The notes under the pieces were generated by a model. The model saw nothing but the letters and a program-made list of their open reading frames with translations. It had not been told where the DNA came from and did no database searches. 64,000 bases of DNA from an uncultured SAR86 cluster bacterium (GTDB lineage: Bacteria > Pseudomonadota > Gammaproteobacteria > Magnimaribacterales > D2472), in contig CACNRI010000001.1 in the NCBI GenBank assembly GCA_902622845.1, positions 124,001-188,000 of the forward strand, in the 5' to 3' direction. Shown piece by piece: positions 1 through 8,966 of this stretch (positions are counted from its first letter, which is position 1; each line of letters opens with the position of its first letter). The translations under genes and the position numbers were made by a program.

Positions 1-1000
1 CAAGAGCTAGTAATGTTGTATGCAGTGCCTGATATCCATTTGATTTTGGAATAGCTATGTAATCTTTAAATCTTTGTTCGATTGGTTTGTAGTAATTATG
101 AATCAAGCCAAGAGACCTGTAACAATCCTCAACAGAATTAACAATAATTCTAAATCCATAAACATCTAACACCTCTGAGAATGGTTTATGTTTAGTTTTG
201 ATCTTTCTATATATGCTAAATAGATTTTTTTCTCTGCCTTTGACTGTTGACATAATTTGATTAGTCTTTAAATGACTTTTTATCTCTTTTCTTATTTTGT
301 AAACAATTTTTTTTCTTCCGCCACTGGATTTTTTCATTGCTGATCTAAGCATTTCTGCTCTGAGTGGGTGCAGACAATCAAATGCCAGGTCTTCTAGCTC
401 AGCTCGGACTTTCTGCATCCCAATTCGAAGTGCAATTGGTCCATATATTTCAAGAGTCTCCTTTGCAACTCTTATTTGTTTATTTCTTGGAAGAAAGTCA
501 ATTGTTCGCATGTTGTGCAATCTATCTGCAAGCTTGACTACAATAACGCGCACATCTTTTGCCATGGCTAGAGCCATTTTCTGGAAACTGTTTATATCTC
601 TCTCAGCTTTAGACTGAAAATCTAGTTTTCCAATTTTGCTTACACCATCGACTATGTCTGATACATCTTTACCAAAGATTTTATCTATATTTCTTTTTTC
701 AATATTACAATCCTCTAGGACGTCATGCATGAGACCTGCACAAATTGAGTCAACATCCATATTCATCTCGACTAATATCCTTGCAACCTCTAATGGGTGA
801 CTGATGTATGGTTTGCCATCCATTCTTTCTTGACCATCATGAGCATTGGAAGCAAAAGTATAAGCTTGCCTCATGAGATTAACTTGATTGCGAGAGAAGT
901 CTTTTTTTAGTTGAGTATATAAATCATTTGGGAAACGAAGAAGTTCTTTAGATTTAAAATTTGTATCTAAATGATGACCTTGGAGAACTCTTTCACTCAA
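1..1000 (-). CDS. spoT: Bifunctional (p)ppGpp synthetase/hydrolase SpoT (partial, C-terminus beyond window)
   Basis: Read by translating the reverse strand; the ORF track omits it because it runs off the left edge. It makes and degrades the stringent-response alarmone (p)ppGpp. The visible N-terminal third or so holds the HD hydrolase domain with HDVLED, followed by the synthetase domain with RFKDYIAIPKSNGYQALHT. An intact HDxxED points to SpoT or Rel rather than hydrolase-dead RelA. I place the start at TTG (998-1000), since GGAG lies 7 nt upstream and no ATG fits. It follows rpoZ by 18 nt, the usual rpoZ-spoT order. The C-terminal TGS and ACT regions lie outside the window. Confidence 0.95.
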   Translation of the reverse strand, partial: MSERVLQGHHLDTNFKSKELLRFPNDLYTQLKKDFSRNQVNLMRQAYTFASNAHDGQERMDGKPYISHPLEVARILVEMNMDVDSICAGLMHDVLEDCNIEKRNIDKIFGKDVSDIVDGVSKIGKLDFQSKAERDINSFQKMALAMAKDVRVIVVKLADRLHNMRTIDFLPRNKQIRVAKETLEIYGPIALRIGMQKVRAELEDLAFDCLHPLRAEMLRSAMKKSSGGRKKIVYKIRKEIKSHLKTNQIMSTVKGREKNLFSIYRKIKTKHKPFSEVLDVYGFRIIVNSVEDCYRSLGLIHNYYKPIEQRFKDYIAIPKSNGYQALHTTLLAL

Positions 1001-1018
1001 AATAGTTCTCCAAAAAGT

Positions 1019-1288
1019 TTACCCAATTATGTCTGACTCTTTAGGTTTTGAAGTAGAGAATTGATCTAGGAGCACATCTTCTTCAAGTGTTTTCTCCAGA
1101 GTTTCGGCATCTATTAAGCCCTCTTCAATTTCTCTAAGAGCTATTAATGTATTTTTATCATTATTTGTTTCAACCATTGGCTCTCTACTGGTAGTTGAAA
1201 GCTGTCTAGCTCTTCCAGATGCCAAAAGGATTAAATCAAACCTACTCGGTACGTGCTCTAAGCACTTTTCTACTGTTATTCTTGCCAT
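1019..1288 (-). CDS. rpoZ: RNA polymerase omega subunit
   Basis: The 89-residue product starts [19 protein letters not shown], the well-conserved omega N-terminus that helps assemble the beta-prime subunit and takes part in the ppGpp response of RNA polymerase. The length matches the family (about 90 residues). The start is backed by an AGGAG Shine-Dalgarno a few bases upstream. It sits between gmk and spoT on the same strand, the standard gammaproteobacterial order, and is probably co-transcribed with both. Confidence 0.96.
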   Translation of the reverse strand: MARITVEKCLEHVPSRFDLILLASGRARQLSTTSREPMVETNNDKNTLIALREIEEGLIDAETLEKTLEEDVLLDQFSTSKPKESDIIG

Positions 1289-1328
1289 ATATTTCTCCTA
1301 GGAGCGTATTTTAATTGCAAATTACCTT

Positions 1329-1958
1329 CTAAGACAACAAATCTTGCAATATCTTTAGTTTTTTATCACGTGAATGATCTTTATAGTCATTATTTATAAC
1401 CATTTCAAGCAATTCTTGAATAGCATGTTCGAAAACATCATTTATAACCAAATAATCATATTCCTCCGCTTCACCTAACTCTTTTAAAGCATTTTTCATC
1501 CTTTTTTCAATAACGCCTTCTGAATCAAGACCTCTTTTTTGGATTCGCTCTCTAAGCTCATTAATTGATGGAGGCAAGATAAACATTGACCTGAATTCAA
1601 CATTTTTACTTCGTAGTTTTTGAAATCCTTGAACATCTATTTCAAGAAAGACATTTATTCCTTGATTAATATTCTTATCAATAAAGTCTTTTGATGTTCC
1701 ATATTTATAGTCATGAACCTCAGCGGTCTCGATAAAGTTTCCAGCTTCATAAAGCTCATCAAATATTTCATTTGATACAAAAAAATAATCGCTACCATCT
1801 ATATCACCATCTCTTGGTAATCTTGTTGTATGAGAAATAGAAAATGTTGATTTTTTGTTCTCATCATTTAGTTTTCTTATAACATTCTTAATAATAGATG
1901 TCTTTCCAGCTCCTGAGGGAGCTGAAATAACTATAAGTTGGCCTTTTTCATTCGACAT
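1329..1958 (-). CDS. gmk: Guanylate kinase
   Basis: This 209-residue enzyme phosphorylates GMP to GDP with ATP in the cytoplasm. The P-loop APSGAGKTS is at about residues 13-21. The GMP-binding region follows, with TTRLPRDGDIDGSDYFFVS and the FLEIDVQG segment. Length is normal for the family (about 205). Its start overlaps the 3' end of yicC by 11 nt, so translation is probably coupled. The yicC-gmk-rpoZ-spoT order is conserved. Confidence 0.97.
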   Translation of the reverse strand: MSNEKGQLIVISAPSGAGKTSIIKNVIRKLNDENKKSTFSISHTTRLPRDGDIDGSDYFFVSNEIFDELYEAGNFIETAEVHDYKYGTSKDFIDKNINQGINVFLEIDVQGFQKLRSKNVEFRSMFILPPSINELRERIQKRGLDSEGVIEKRMKNALKELGEAEEYDYLVINDVFEHAIQELLEMVINNDYKDHSRDKKLKILQDLLS

Positions 1959-2796
1959 TACTTACCTGCTCTCTCATTTCTTCGATACATATCTTAATAT
2001 CCAAGGCATACTTTTTTTCCTTACTAAATGTTACTTTAGCAAGAATTGTATTCACTTCACGAAGCATTTCCAAAAGAATAAAATCTATCTTCTTTCCTTT
2101 TGCTTTTTTTGATTCTAACTCTTCTAACAAAGAGGATTTATGAAATTCTAATCTGTCAATCTCTTCTGAGATATCAGATTTGATTATTTGATTGACTACT
2201 TCATTTGAAATAGATTCATCTGATACTTCAAGATTGGATGGATTTAGCTTGTTTAAAATATTCTTTTTTCTCTTATGTTTATTCTTAATTACCTCATTAG
2301 CAAGGGATATTAGATTTTTATGAATCTTCTTTATTCTAGAGGTAAATGTTTTTTTTATTTTATGCCCTTCAATCTCTTTATTTTCATTCAGTGCTATTAA
2401 TGCTCCTTTAAAAACTTTTTTAATAATATTTTCTGGAAAGGCTGATTTCTTTTTATCTATAAAGATATCAGGAATATCTTTTATGTCTGAAAAATTAAGA
2501 TTCTTTATGTCCAAATCAGATTTATTTAATTCTTCTTTAATTTCTTTAATTAATTTCTTATTTAGGACAAATGAAGGTTGTCCAATAGTTTCAACATTAA
2601 AGTTAATTTCTAAATTACCTCTGTGAACTTTTTTTGAAACTAAGTCTCTTAGGAATAACTCAACTTCCGGCAAAATAAAGTTTGATTTGAAATTTATGTC
2701 TAAAGATTTGCCATTAACCGACTTTATATCACAAGATATTAAACACCCTTTATGGTTATAGTTAGTGGAAACATATGCAGTCATACTTCTAAGCAT
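1948..2796 (-). CDS. yicC: YicC family endoribonuclease-like protein
   Basis: The 282-residue product has the family N-terminus (MLRSMTAY) and the C-terminal DUF1732-type stretch with EIDRLEFH, KGKKIDFILLEMLREVNTI and EMREQVSNVE. E. coli YicC has been described as an endoribonuclease; no role beyond that is inferred here. It precedes gmk with an 11-nt overlap. A TACAAT box ends 6 nt before the ATG and no Shine-Dalgarno is visible, so a leaderless message is possible. The central region is richer in lysine and asparagine than enteric homologues, as expected for an AT-rich genome. Confidence 0.93.
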   Translation of the reverse strand: MLRSMTAYVSTNYNHKGCLISCDIKSVNGKSLDINFKSNFILPEVELFLRDLVSKKVHRGNLEINFNVETIGQPSFVLNKKLIKEIKEELNKSDLDIKNLNFSDIKDIPDIFIDKKKSAFPENIIKKVFKGALIALNENKEIEGHKIKKTFTSRIKKIHKNLISLANEVIKNKHKRKKNILNKLNPSNLEVSDESISNEVVNQIIKSDISEEIDRLEFHKSSLLEELESKKAKGKKIDFILLEMLREVNTILAKVTFSKEKKYALDIKICIEEMREQVSNVE

Positions 2797-2822
2797 ATGT
2801 ATATTGTATTTGTTTAGTTAGC

Positions 2823-4823
2823 TTAATTAAATAAGGTAACTATTAGGCCATCAACTGGTAGAAGACCAGCAATAACTAAGCTTACAATTGCCATTACATT
2901 AATTAAGATATTCATCGCAGGTCCCGAAGTATCTTTAAAAGGGTCTCCAACTGTGTCGCCTACAACTGCAGCAGCATGTGTATCTGAACCTTTTCCACCG
3001 AGATTTCCTTTCTCAATATATTTCTTAGCATTATCCCAAGCTCCTCCAGCATTAGCCATCATTAGAGCGAGAAGAACACAACCAAGTAAACCTCCAGCTA
3101 ACATTCCGCCAAGAGCTTTTGCTCCTAATAAGAAACCAACTAATGGAGGCATTGAAACTGCAATAACTCCGGGTAAAAGCATTCTCTGAAGTGCTGCTCT
3201 TGTAGCAATCTCAACACATTTATCAGTGTCTGGCTCTCCTGTGCCTTCTAATATTCCTGGAATCTCTCTAAACTGTCTTCTTATCTCATTGATCATCTCA
3301 AATGCTGCATCACCGACGGCAGTCATTGTTATCGAGGAAACTAAAAATGGGATAGAGCCTCCAATAAACATTCCAACAAGAACAATTGGATCAGATAAAA
3401 TCAACTGGAATCCATCATTGTTTACGCCAACTACTTGAACAAAAGCTGCAATTATAGCTAATGCAGCCAAGGCAGCTGCGCCTATTGCAAATCCCTTTCC
3501 AATGGCTGCAGTTGTATTTCCAAGCTCATCAAGAGAATCAGTAATTTCTCTAACATCTTCTCCCATTCCTGACATCTCAGCAATCCCACCTGCATTGTCT
3601 GCAACAGGACCATATGCATCAATTGCCATTGTTATACCAACTGTAGCAAGCATTCCAACTGCTGCAATGCCAACTCCATATAAGTCAAATAATGTTGTAG
3701 AGATAAAAATAATTGTTGCCAAAATTAAGATAGGGATAACAACGGACTGCATTCCAACCGAAAGACCAGAAATCATCACAGTTGCTGATCCTGTTTCACC
3801 TGATTTTGCTATCTTCTCTACAGGTGTGCTACCGGTATAGTATTCAGTTATTAATCCAATTAATACACCTCCAACAGCTCCTGTAAGAACACAAAACCAA
3901 ACATTTAATGAAATATCCAAATATGAAATTAATCCAAAAGCTAAAGCTATAAAAATAACTGGGGAACCTATTGTTCCAGTCCTCAATGCTGCAGCAGGTG
4001 CTTTCGCAGATTGAGCCCTTACAATTAAGATACCTAAAATTGATGATATTAGACCAATAGATGCTAATGCTAGAGGTAGACTCATTAAGGGTCCATTGTT
4101 TGCTTCTGTCATAGTGTAAGCAATTGCTATGGTAGCAATCATCGAGCCGCAATATGACTCAAAAATATCTGAGCCCATTCCTGCAACATCGCCAACATTG
4201 TCTCCAACATTATCAGCAATTACACCAGGATTTCGCGGATCATCTTCCGGTATTCCTGCTTCAACTTTTCCAACGAGGTCTGCCCCAACGTCAGCACTTT
4301 TAGTAAAGATTCCTCCACCAACCCTTGAGAATAGTGCTACAACTGAAGCTCCCATTCCAAATCCTTCAAGATAGTGACCTTCTCCTAGAAAATAAAATAA
4401 TCCTCCTAAACCAAGAAGCCCTAAAGAAGCCACACAAAGACCCATTATTGATCCACCATAAAAAGAAATAGATAAAGCTGAGGCTGCTCCACTTTCTTGG
4501 GCTGCCGCAGCTGTTCTTGTATTAGCTTTAGTAGCAGCATACATTCCAATAAATCCAGCTAATGCTGAACTTGAAGCACCAACCAAAACTGCAGTTGCTG
4601 TTTCCCAGCCTAGGGCAAAGAAAACTAAAACAGCTAAAACAAGGACGAAAACAACCAAATAGGTATACTCAGTTTTCATAAAACTCATTGCGCCTGAATG
4701 AATCATGTCACCGATTTTCTTAACTTCAGGACTTCCTTCTGAATAGCTAAGAACAACTCTAAATATTCCTAAGGCAATTAGAAGACCTATAAGACCTAAA
4801 AGTGGTGGTATGTATGCTGGCAT
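2823..4823 (-). CDS. hppA: Membrane-bound ion-pumping inorganic pyrophosphatase (K+-dependent type)
   Basis: This 666-residue, about 16-helix membrane protein couples PPi hydrolysis to H+ or Na+ pumping. The catalytic signature [21 protein letters not shown] followed by DNVGDNVGD is intact, as is the C-terminal DNAKKYIE...[13 protein letters not shown] motif. The motif [10 protein letters not shown] carries Ala where K+-independent enzymes carry Lys, which places it in the K+-dependent subclass. A glutamate in DIFESY after the first aspartate cluster occupies the place seen in Na+-pumping and some H+-pumping members, so the transported ion is unsettled. The start has GGAG 6 nt upstream. It lies between the symporter and yicC on the same strand. 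Confidence 0.95.
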   Translation of the reverse strand: MPAYIPPLLGLIGLLIALGIFRVVLSYSEGSPEVKKIGDMIHSGAMSFMKTEYTYLVVFVLVLAVLVFFALGWETATAVLVGASSSALAGFIGMYAATKANTRTAAAAQESGAASALSISFYGGSIMGLCVASLGLLGLGGLFYFLGEGHYLEGFGMGASVVALFSRVGGGIFTKSADVGADLVGKVEAGIPEDDPRNPGVIADNVGDNVGDVAGMGSDIFESYCGSMIATIAIAYTMTEANNGPLMSLPLALASIGLISSILGILIVRAQSAKAPAAALRTGTIGSPVIFIALAFGLISYLDISLNVWFCVLTGAVGGVLIGLITEYYTGSTPVEKIAKSGETGSATVMISGLSVGMQSVVIPILILATIIFISTTLFDLYGVGIAAVGMLATVGITMAIDAYGPVADNAGGIAEMSGMGEDVREITDSLDELGNTTAAIGKGFAIGAAALAALAIIAAFVQVVGVNNDGFQLILSDPIVLVGMFIGGSIPFLVSSITMTAVGDAAFEMINEIRRQFREIPGILEGTGEPDTDKCVEIATRAALQRMLLPGVIAVSMPPLVGFLLGAKALGGMLAGGLLGCVLLALMMANAGGAWDNAKKYIEKGNLGGKGSDTHAAAVVGDTVGDPFKDTSGPAMNILINVMAIVSLVIAGLLPVDGLIVTLFN

Positions 4824-4860
4824 ATTTTACTCCGAAAAATTTAAACGAATTTTATCAAAT

Positions 4861-6117
4861 TTATGTTTTATTAAACACCATTTCATCAAAAGAATTCTCT
4901 GACTTAGCAACTACGCAAGCAATTGTTGCATCACCTGTAACGTTTACAGATGTTCTAATCATATCTAGGATTCTATCGACAGCTAATATTATTCCAATTG
5001 CCTCAAGAGGAAGACCAAACTGTTGAAGAATTATTACAAGAGTAATAGTTCCTGCAGAAGGAACTGCTGCTGTTCCTATCGATGTTACAACTGCTAATAA
5101 GACTATTTGGACGTACTGTATTAAAGTTAAATCAATCCCTGAAATCTGAGCGATAAAAACGGTTGCCATGCCCTGCATAATTGCAGTTCCATCCATGTTA
5201 ATTGTTGCACCAACAGGGACAACGAAAGAGGCTATATCTTTTTTAACACCCATATCCTGATTAACCGTCTTTAATGTCACCGGGATTGTTGCTGCACTTG
5301 AAGAAGTAGAAAAAGCGAATATTGCAGCATCTTTCATTTTATAAAAGAAATGTAATGGATTTATAAAAGCAAAAAATCTTAAAATTAGCGAATAAGTAAC
5401 AAAGGCATGAAAAAGAAGAACTGATATTAATAAAATTACATACATGAATACATCTTGGAAAATATTAAAGCCGTCTGTGATGACAAACTTTCCAATTAAA
5501 CAGAAGACTCCAGCTGGAGCAAATTTCATTACCATTAATACTAATTGAAGAAAAACCGTATTAAGTTTTTCAAATGACTCTGATAAGTTTCCCGTTAAAT
5601 GATTTGTTTTATTTAAGGCTAGACCAAAAAGAATACTAAAAAAGACAATTGCTAACATCTGGTTTTTAGCCATAGCATCTATTATGTTTGCAGGAACTAT
5701 ATTAACGATTGTTTGATATATACCCTGTCCTTCTGGTAAATCTTTAAGCGCAACAGTCTCTGCCATTAAATAACCAGAACCAGGTTGAAAAATTGATCCA
5801 ACAACAAGAGAAATTGATACTGCTATTGCTGTAGTAAACAAATATAAAGCAATGGTTTTAGAAGCAATATTTCCAAAGCTTTTTAAGCTCGATAGAGATG
5901 CAATACCCGATACTAGCGAAAAAAATACTAATGGGACGACCATTAATTTTAAGAGATTTATAAAGATTTCGCCGCCAAGTTTAAAAATATATTCAAAAAT
6001 GAAATCTTTAAGGCCATCTGAAAAAGAACTCGAATAATATAAGATAGCGCCTATTAAAGCGCCTAAAAACATGGCAATTAATACATTTCTAGTAAGATTC
6101 TTGGGTGCATCAAGCAT
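4861..6117 (-). CDS. Dicarboxylate/amino acid:cation symporter (DAACS, GltP/DctA-like)
   Basis: The 418-residue polytopic membrane protein imports glutamate, aspartate or C4-dicarboxylates using H+ or Na+. Family hallmarks are all present: the serine-rich re-entrant loop AFSTSSSAATIPVT, the GATINMDGTA motif in the substrate site, and SIGTAAVPSAGTI in the second re-entrant loop. The substrate cannot be chosen from sequence alone. The start ATG overlaps the stop of the upstream rubredoxin gene as TAATG, so the two are probably co-transcribed and translationally coupled. It stands 37 nt upstream of hppA. Confidence 0.93.
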   Translation of the reverse strand: MLDAPKNLTRNVLIAMFLGALIGAILYYSSSFSDGLKDFIFEYIFKLGGEIFINLLKLMVVPLVFFSLVSGIASLSSLKSFGNIASKTIALYLFTTAIAVSISLVVGSIFQPGSGYLMAETVALKDLPEGQGIYQTIVNIVPANIIDAMAKNQMLAIVFFSILFGLALNKTNHLTGNLSESFEKLNTVFLQLVLMVMKFAPAGVFCLIGKFVITDGFNIFQDVFMYVILLISVLLFHAFVTYSLILRFFAFINPLHFFYKMKDAAIFAFSTSSSAATIPVTLKTVNQDMGVKKDIASFVVPVGATINMDGTAIMQGMATVFIAQISGIDLTLIQYVQIVLLAVVTSIGTAAVPSAGTITLVIILQQFGLPLEAIGIILAVDRILDMIRTSVNVTGDATIACVVAKSENSFDEMVFNKT

Positions 6118-6290
6118 TATGATATCTCAACCATATCAAAATCTTCCTTTCCGACACCACAATCTGGACATATCCAATCTTCAGGCACATCTTCCCATTT
6201 AGTTCCGGGTTCAATACCATCTTCAGGCCAGCCCTCAGACTCATCATAAATTAACCCACAAACAATGCATTCCCATTTTTTATAGTCCAT
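6117..6290 (-). CDS. Rubredoxin
   Basis: This gene is too short for the ORF track and was found by hand. The 57-residue product begins [20 protein letters not shown] and has both CxxC knuckles of the Fe(SCys)4 site: C8-x2-C11 and C41-x2-C44 ([13 protein letters not shown]). Length is right for a single-domain bacterial rubredoxin, a cytoplasmic one-electron carrier. Its partner reductase is not in the window. The stop overlaps the symporter start by one base (TAATG). A TATAAT-like box about 23 nt upstream faces the divergent ubiC promoter. Confidence 0.96.
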   Translation of the reverse strand: MDYKKWECIVCGLIYDESEGWPEDGIEPGTKWEDVPEDWICPDCGVGKEDFDMVEIS

Positions 6291-6362
6291 ATTTCGTTTC
6301 TTAGTGTTTAAAAATTATAAAAAAGATCAGCGTATAATACCAAAATTGAGATACTTAAATAT

Positions 6363-6854
6363 ATGAAATTCAATAAATTAACTTCATGGATGGCCGAGAC
6401 TGAATCCCTTGAAGTCCAGAATAAAGAAATTCTTTCATGGTTAAATGAGCCTGGATCAATAACATCTAGGATCAAATCATTTTCAAATTTTAGATTAAAG
6501 CTTCTCAGAGATGGTCCTGGAGAAGTAGATACCGCTGAAGATGACCTCATTATTACAAACTATGATGAAAATAATATTAGAGAAGTAGTTCTATATTCTG
6601 ATGAAGAACCATTAATTTATGCTAAAAGCATCATACCGCTTGAAACAATTAGACTTGGTCTAGGTATTCTTGGGAACCTTAAAGAAAATCCATTAGGAGA
6701 TATCCTTTTTTCAAATCCTGAAATTAAAAAAAAATATATGCTATTTGCTAAGTTTGAATCAAATAAAAAAATATTCTGTGGGAGGAAAGGCATATATACA
6801 GTTAAAGGTTATCCTTTCAGCGTTTGTGAAATCTTTTTAATAAATGATAGCTGA
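6363..6854 (+). CDS. ubiC: Chorismate-pyruvate lyase
   Basis: The 163-residue product removes pyruvate from chorismate to give 4-hydroxybenzoate, the ubiquinone ring precursor. It fits the family by length, by the WLNEPGSITSRIK N-terminal region, by an REV motif for the carboxylate-binding arginine, by the ETIRLGLGILGNL helix and by a C-terminal CEIFL glutamate matching the catalytic Glu of E. coli UbiC. Overall similarity is low, but the next gene is ubiA, overlapping by 11 nt, which is the classical ubiCA pair. A TATAAT box at 6333-6338 lies about 25 nt upstream. Confidence 0.9.
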   Translation: MKFNKLTSWMAETESLEVQNKEILSWLNEPGSITSRIKSFSNFRLKLLRDGPGEVDTAEDDLIITNYDENNIREVVLYSDEEPLIYAKSIIPLETIRLGLGILGNLKENPLGDILFSNPEIKKKYMLFAKFESNKKIFCGRKGIYTVKGYPFSVCEIFLINDS

Positions 6855-7701
6855 AAAAATAAGTGGATTTATTGGCATAACTCGGCTTGATAAGCCTATC
6901 GGTATTTATCTCCTCTTATGGCCTGCCCTAATTGCTCTGTTAATCTCAACTGAAGCATCCATTAATTACTCATTTGTAATCATTATTGTGGTTGGATCAA
7001 TTTTGGTGAGATCAACTGGATGCGTGATAAATGATATATTTGATGTGGAGTTTGATAAGAAAGTTGAAAGAACTAAAGACAGGCCATTAGCATCAGGTCA
7101 GCTAAGCAAGCGTGAGGCCTATTTTATATTTTTTCTACTTTCACTGTTATCTTTACTACTTGTTTACAGCTTAGAAAGACAAGCGCAGCTGGTTTGTTTA
7201 TTTTTTGCAGTTTTTATAGTTTCCTACCCCTTAACAAAAAGATTCCTAAAAATCCCACAAATTTTTTTAGGATTAACTTTTGGTTCAAGTATTCCAATTG
7301 TTTTTTCAATGAATGGGAAGCTGCTTGATACCTCAATGTGGATCTTGTACTTAGCTAATTTCTTCTGGATAGTTGCTTATGACTCATTTTATGCAATGAG
7401 TGATTACGATGATGATAAAAAATTAGGGGTGAACTCTTCTATTACTTACTGGGAACAAAAATCCCAAAACTATATTATTCTATTTCAAGGCTTCTCTCTT
7501 CTATCTTTCATTTTTCTTGGTTACTTAAATGATTTGGGGTTTATTTGGTATTTGGCTATATTTTTTGCTGTTCTTCTCTTTTATTATCAGCATTCAATAT
7601 CAAGAAGTAATGAGCACCTTAAAGCATTTAAAAATAATAATCTTATAGGTTTATTATTTTTATTAGCTTTGTTGATTGAAAAATATAATATTTTTATTTA
7701 A
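6844..7701 (+). CDS. ubiA: 4-hydroxybenzoate polyprenyltransferase
   Basis: This 285-residue membrane enzyme attaches the polyprenyl tail to 4-hydroxybenzoate in ubiquinone synthesis. The first Mg-diphosphate motif is NDIFDVEFDKKVERTKDRPLA (NDxxDxxxD) and the second is SDYDDDKKLGVNS. The surrounding sequence gives about eight hydrophobic segments. Length and motif spacing match UbiA. It overlaps ubiC by 11 nt and follows it in the same operon. Confidence 0.96.
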   Translation: MIAEKISGFIGITRLDKPIGIYLLLWPALIALLISTEASINYSFVIIIVVGSILVRSTGCVINDIFDVEFDKKVERTKDRPLASGQLSKREAYFIFFLLSLLSLLLVYSLERQAQLVCLFFAVFIVSYPLTKRFLKIPQIFLGLTFGSSIPIVFSMNGKLLDTSMWILYLANFFWIVAYDSFYAMSDYDDDKKLGVNSSITYWEQKSQNYIILFQGFSLLSFIFLGYLNDLGFIWYLAIFFAVLLFYYQHSISRSNEHLKAFKNNNLIGLLFLLALLIEKYNIFI

Positions 7702-7710
7702 TTTATAGAA

Positions 7711-8127
7711 ATGAAAACTCTTCCTAAAACTTCAACGCATTTAAATGTGTGTGGGAGTAATTTCTTTAAATTAAGAAAATTGCTCCAAGACTTTAAAGGA
7801 CCTGGGAAAAGTTTTGAGAAGTCTGTCAGTAAAAATGAAAAAGTTTTAATAAAGTTTAATTTATTATCAAAAACTAAGCACACCCTAACTTATGAGGTGA
7901 AGCATATCCATCCTGAGGATAGCCTTAATGATTTTATAATCAGATTCTGTGTTTTTATTGACGCAAAAATGGTTGAAGTAATTTCTTTTCAGGGAGAGAA
8001 GCCTTTTCCTTTTTATATAAAAAATAAATCTGTTCTTCAGTCATCTGATGAGAAACATCAACAAAACACTTTCTTTTTTGACCTTCTTGAGAATTTACTT
8101 ACTTTTGCAGAAGAAATAATTGAATAA
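7711..8127 (+). CDS. yqiB: DUF1249 family protein (YqiB)
   Basis: This 138-residue cytoplasmic protein has no assigned biochemical function. It resembles E. coli YqiB by length and by its C-terminal signature (SSDEKHQQNTFFFDLLENLL in place of RDEKHQINQFLADWL), plus an N-terminal NFFKLRKLL segment like NFSQLRRLL. It overlaps the yqiA-like gene by 8 nt, and the same pair is adjacent in enterics, which strongly supports the identification. It begins 9 nt after ubiA and may be part of the same transcript. Confidence 0.88.
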   Translation: MKTLPKTSTHLNVCGSNFFKLRKLLQDFKGPGKSFEKSVSKNEKVLIKFNLLSKTKHTLTYEVKHIHPEDSLNDFIIRFCVFIDAKMVEVISFQGEKPFPFYIKNKSVLQSSDEKHQQNTFFFDLLENLLTFAEEIIE

Positions 8128-8692
8128 AAATATATTTTATTTTCACGGCTTTGCATCATCTGCTAATTCAACGAAGGCAAAAGTCTTTGATGATTTTATA
8201 AAAAAGAAGTTCCCAAATGTTGATCTGCATATCCCAAATATTGATAACTCTATAGAAAAATCTTTTATTCAACTAGAAACTTTAGTAGAAGAGAATGCAG
8301 GTGATAAATTATTTATTGGAAGCTCACTTGGCGGTTTTTATGCATCTTATTTTGCAGAAAAGTCTGATTCAAAGGCTGTTTTGATCAACCCCGCATCAAA
8401 CCCATATTTGGGAATGAAAATGTATTTAGGAAAGAACACTAACTATTCAACAAATGAAGAGTTTTACTTTTCTAAAAAAGATCTTGAAATCTTGGAGCTG
8501 AATAATGTCTCAAAAATAAAATCTCCATCGAACTATTTAGTACTTATTGAAACTGGTGATGATGTTATTCCATTTAAGTACACTCTTGATTTCTATAAGG
8601 GTTGCAATTTTTGTATCGTTAATGGGGGAAGTCATTCTTTTGATTCTTTCAAAAAAAAGCTCGAAATAATCTCGAAATTTATGCAACTTTAA
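8120..8692 (+). CDS. yqiA: YqiA-type alpha/beta hydrolase (esterase)
   Basis: The 190-residue alpha/beta hydrolase is probably a short-chain esterase or thioesterase. The oxyanion-loop HGF motif is in FYFHGFASSANSTKA, the nucleophile elbow is GSSLGGFYASYF, and the C-terminal catalytic histidine is in NGGSHSFDSF, preceded by an aspartate in ETGDDVIPF. The YLGKNTNY segment also matches E. coli YqiA (YLGQNENPY). It overlaps yqiB by 8 nt. It is the last gene of the plus-strand run before the riboswitch region. Confidence 0.92.
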   Translation: MNKNIFYFHGFASSANSTKAKVFDDFIKKKFPNVDLHIPNIDNSIEKSFIQLETLVEENAGDKLFIGSSLGGFYASYFAEKSDSKAVLINPASNPYLGMKMYLGKNTNYSTNEEFYFSKKDLEILELNNVSKIKSPSNYLVLIETGDDVIPFKYTLDFYKGCNFCIVNGGSHSFDSFKKKLEIISKFMQL

Positions 8693-8840
8693 GAATTCTT
8701 GTAACAATACTGAAAATATTGCCCTTAATATTAATATGTCTATTGCTTAGTTATTTCATTTAAGTAAACTTTACTTAGCATTTTAATTTGCACCATTTCC
8801 ATGGTTAAAAAGGAACTCAATTATTTGAGTGAAGAGTTAA
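8693..8840 (+). promoter_or_regulatory. Probable glnA promoter/leader segment upstream of the aptamers
   Basis: This AT-rich stretch lies between the yqiA stop and the first aptamer, and with the aptamers forms the only gene-free region over 300 bases. It contains a 17-bp perfect inverted repeat (8761-8777) and a 6-bp hairpin ACTCAA-TTAT-TTGAGT (8815-8830). I could not identify a convincing -35/-10 pair or a sigma-54 -24/-12 box. The promoter is inferred only because the riboswitches must be transcribed from upstream. Confidence 0.4.
8761..8777. repeat. Perfect 17-bp inverted repeat (possible operator)
   Basis: TAAGTAAA-C-TTTACTTA is an exact inverted repeat with a single-base centre. It lies about 67 nt upstream of the first glutamine aptamer, where a promoter is expected. 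A one-base loop cannot form an RNA hairpin easily, so a protein-binding operator is more likely than a terminator. No matching regulator is encoded nearby. Confidence 0.45.
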
Positions 8841-8893
8841 AATCGTTCAACTTCTTAGGAAGTCGGAAGTAGGTGAAAACCGAAGGAACGCGC
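8841..8893 (+). ncRNA. Glutamine-I riboswitch aptamer 1 (glnA RNA motif)
   Basis: This matches the glnA RNA motif, which binds L-glutamine. P1 is CGTTC (8844-8848) with GAACG (8886-8890). P2 is CTTC (8851-8854) with GAAG (8859-8862). P3 is GGT-GAAA-ACC around 8872-8881. The conserved CGGAAGTAGG and CCGAAGGAACGC segments that form the loop-E-like junction are present. The aptamer is the first of two tandem copies upstream of a glutamine synthetase gene, the expected regulatory target. Confidence 0.93.
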
Positions 8894-8912
8894 CCGTTAA
8901 CAGGATAACGTT

Positions 8913-8965
8913 AATCGTTCAACTCTTTTAGAGTCGGAAGTAAGCGAAAGCTGAAGGAACGCAAC
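8913..8965 (+). ncRNA. Glutamine-I riboswitch aptamer 2 (glnA RNA motif)
   Basis: The second copy starts about 72 nt after the first. P1 is CGTTC (8916-8920) with GAACG (8957-8961). P2 is ACTC with GAGT. P3 is AGC-GAAA-GCT. Compared with copy 1, both P2 (CTTC/GAAG) and P3 (GGT/ACC) have changed on both sides while pairing is kept, which is covariation inside the window itself. The junction sequence CGGAAGTAAG and CTGAAGGAACGC stays conserved. It ends about 80 nt before the glnA start. Confidence 0.93.
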
Positions 8966-8966
8966 C

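Noticed and set aside
1855-2112. 85-residue plus-strand ORF across the gmk/yicC junction
   Set aside because: Antisense to two conserved genes, Phe/Ser-rich as expected from complementing Lys-rich coding sequence.
3844-4152. 102-residue minus-strand ORF and the plus-strand ORFs inside the pyrophosphatase gene
   Set aside because: Out-of-frame shadows of hppA with unlikely composition; the hppA frame is fully conserved across the interval.
8781-8810. Sigma-54 promoter or NtrC site (TTGCACCATTTCCATGG) before glnII
   Set aside because: The -24 GG and -12 GC elements are not at proper spacing, and the NtrC-like palindrome is imperfect; chance is as likely.
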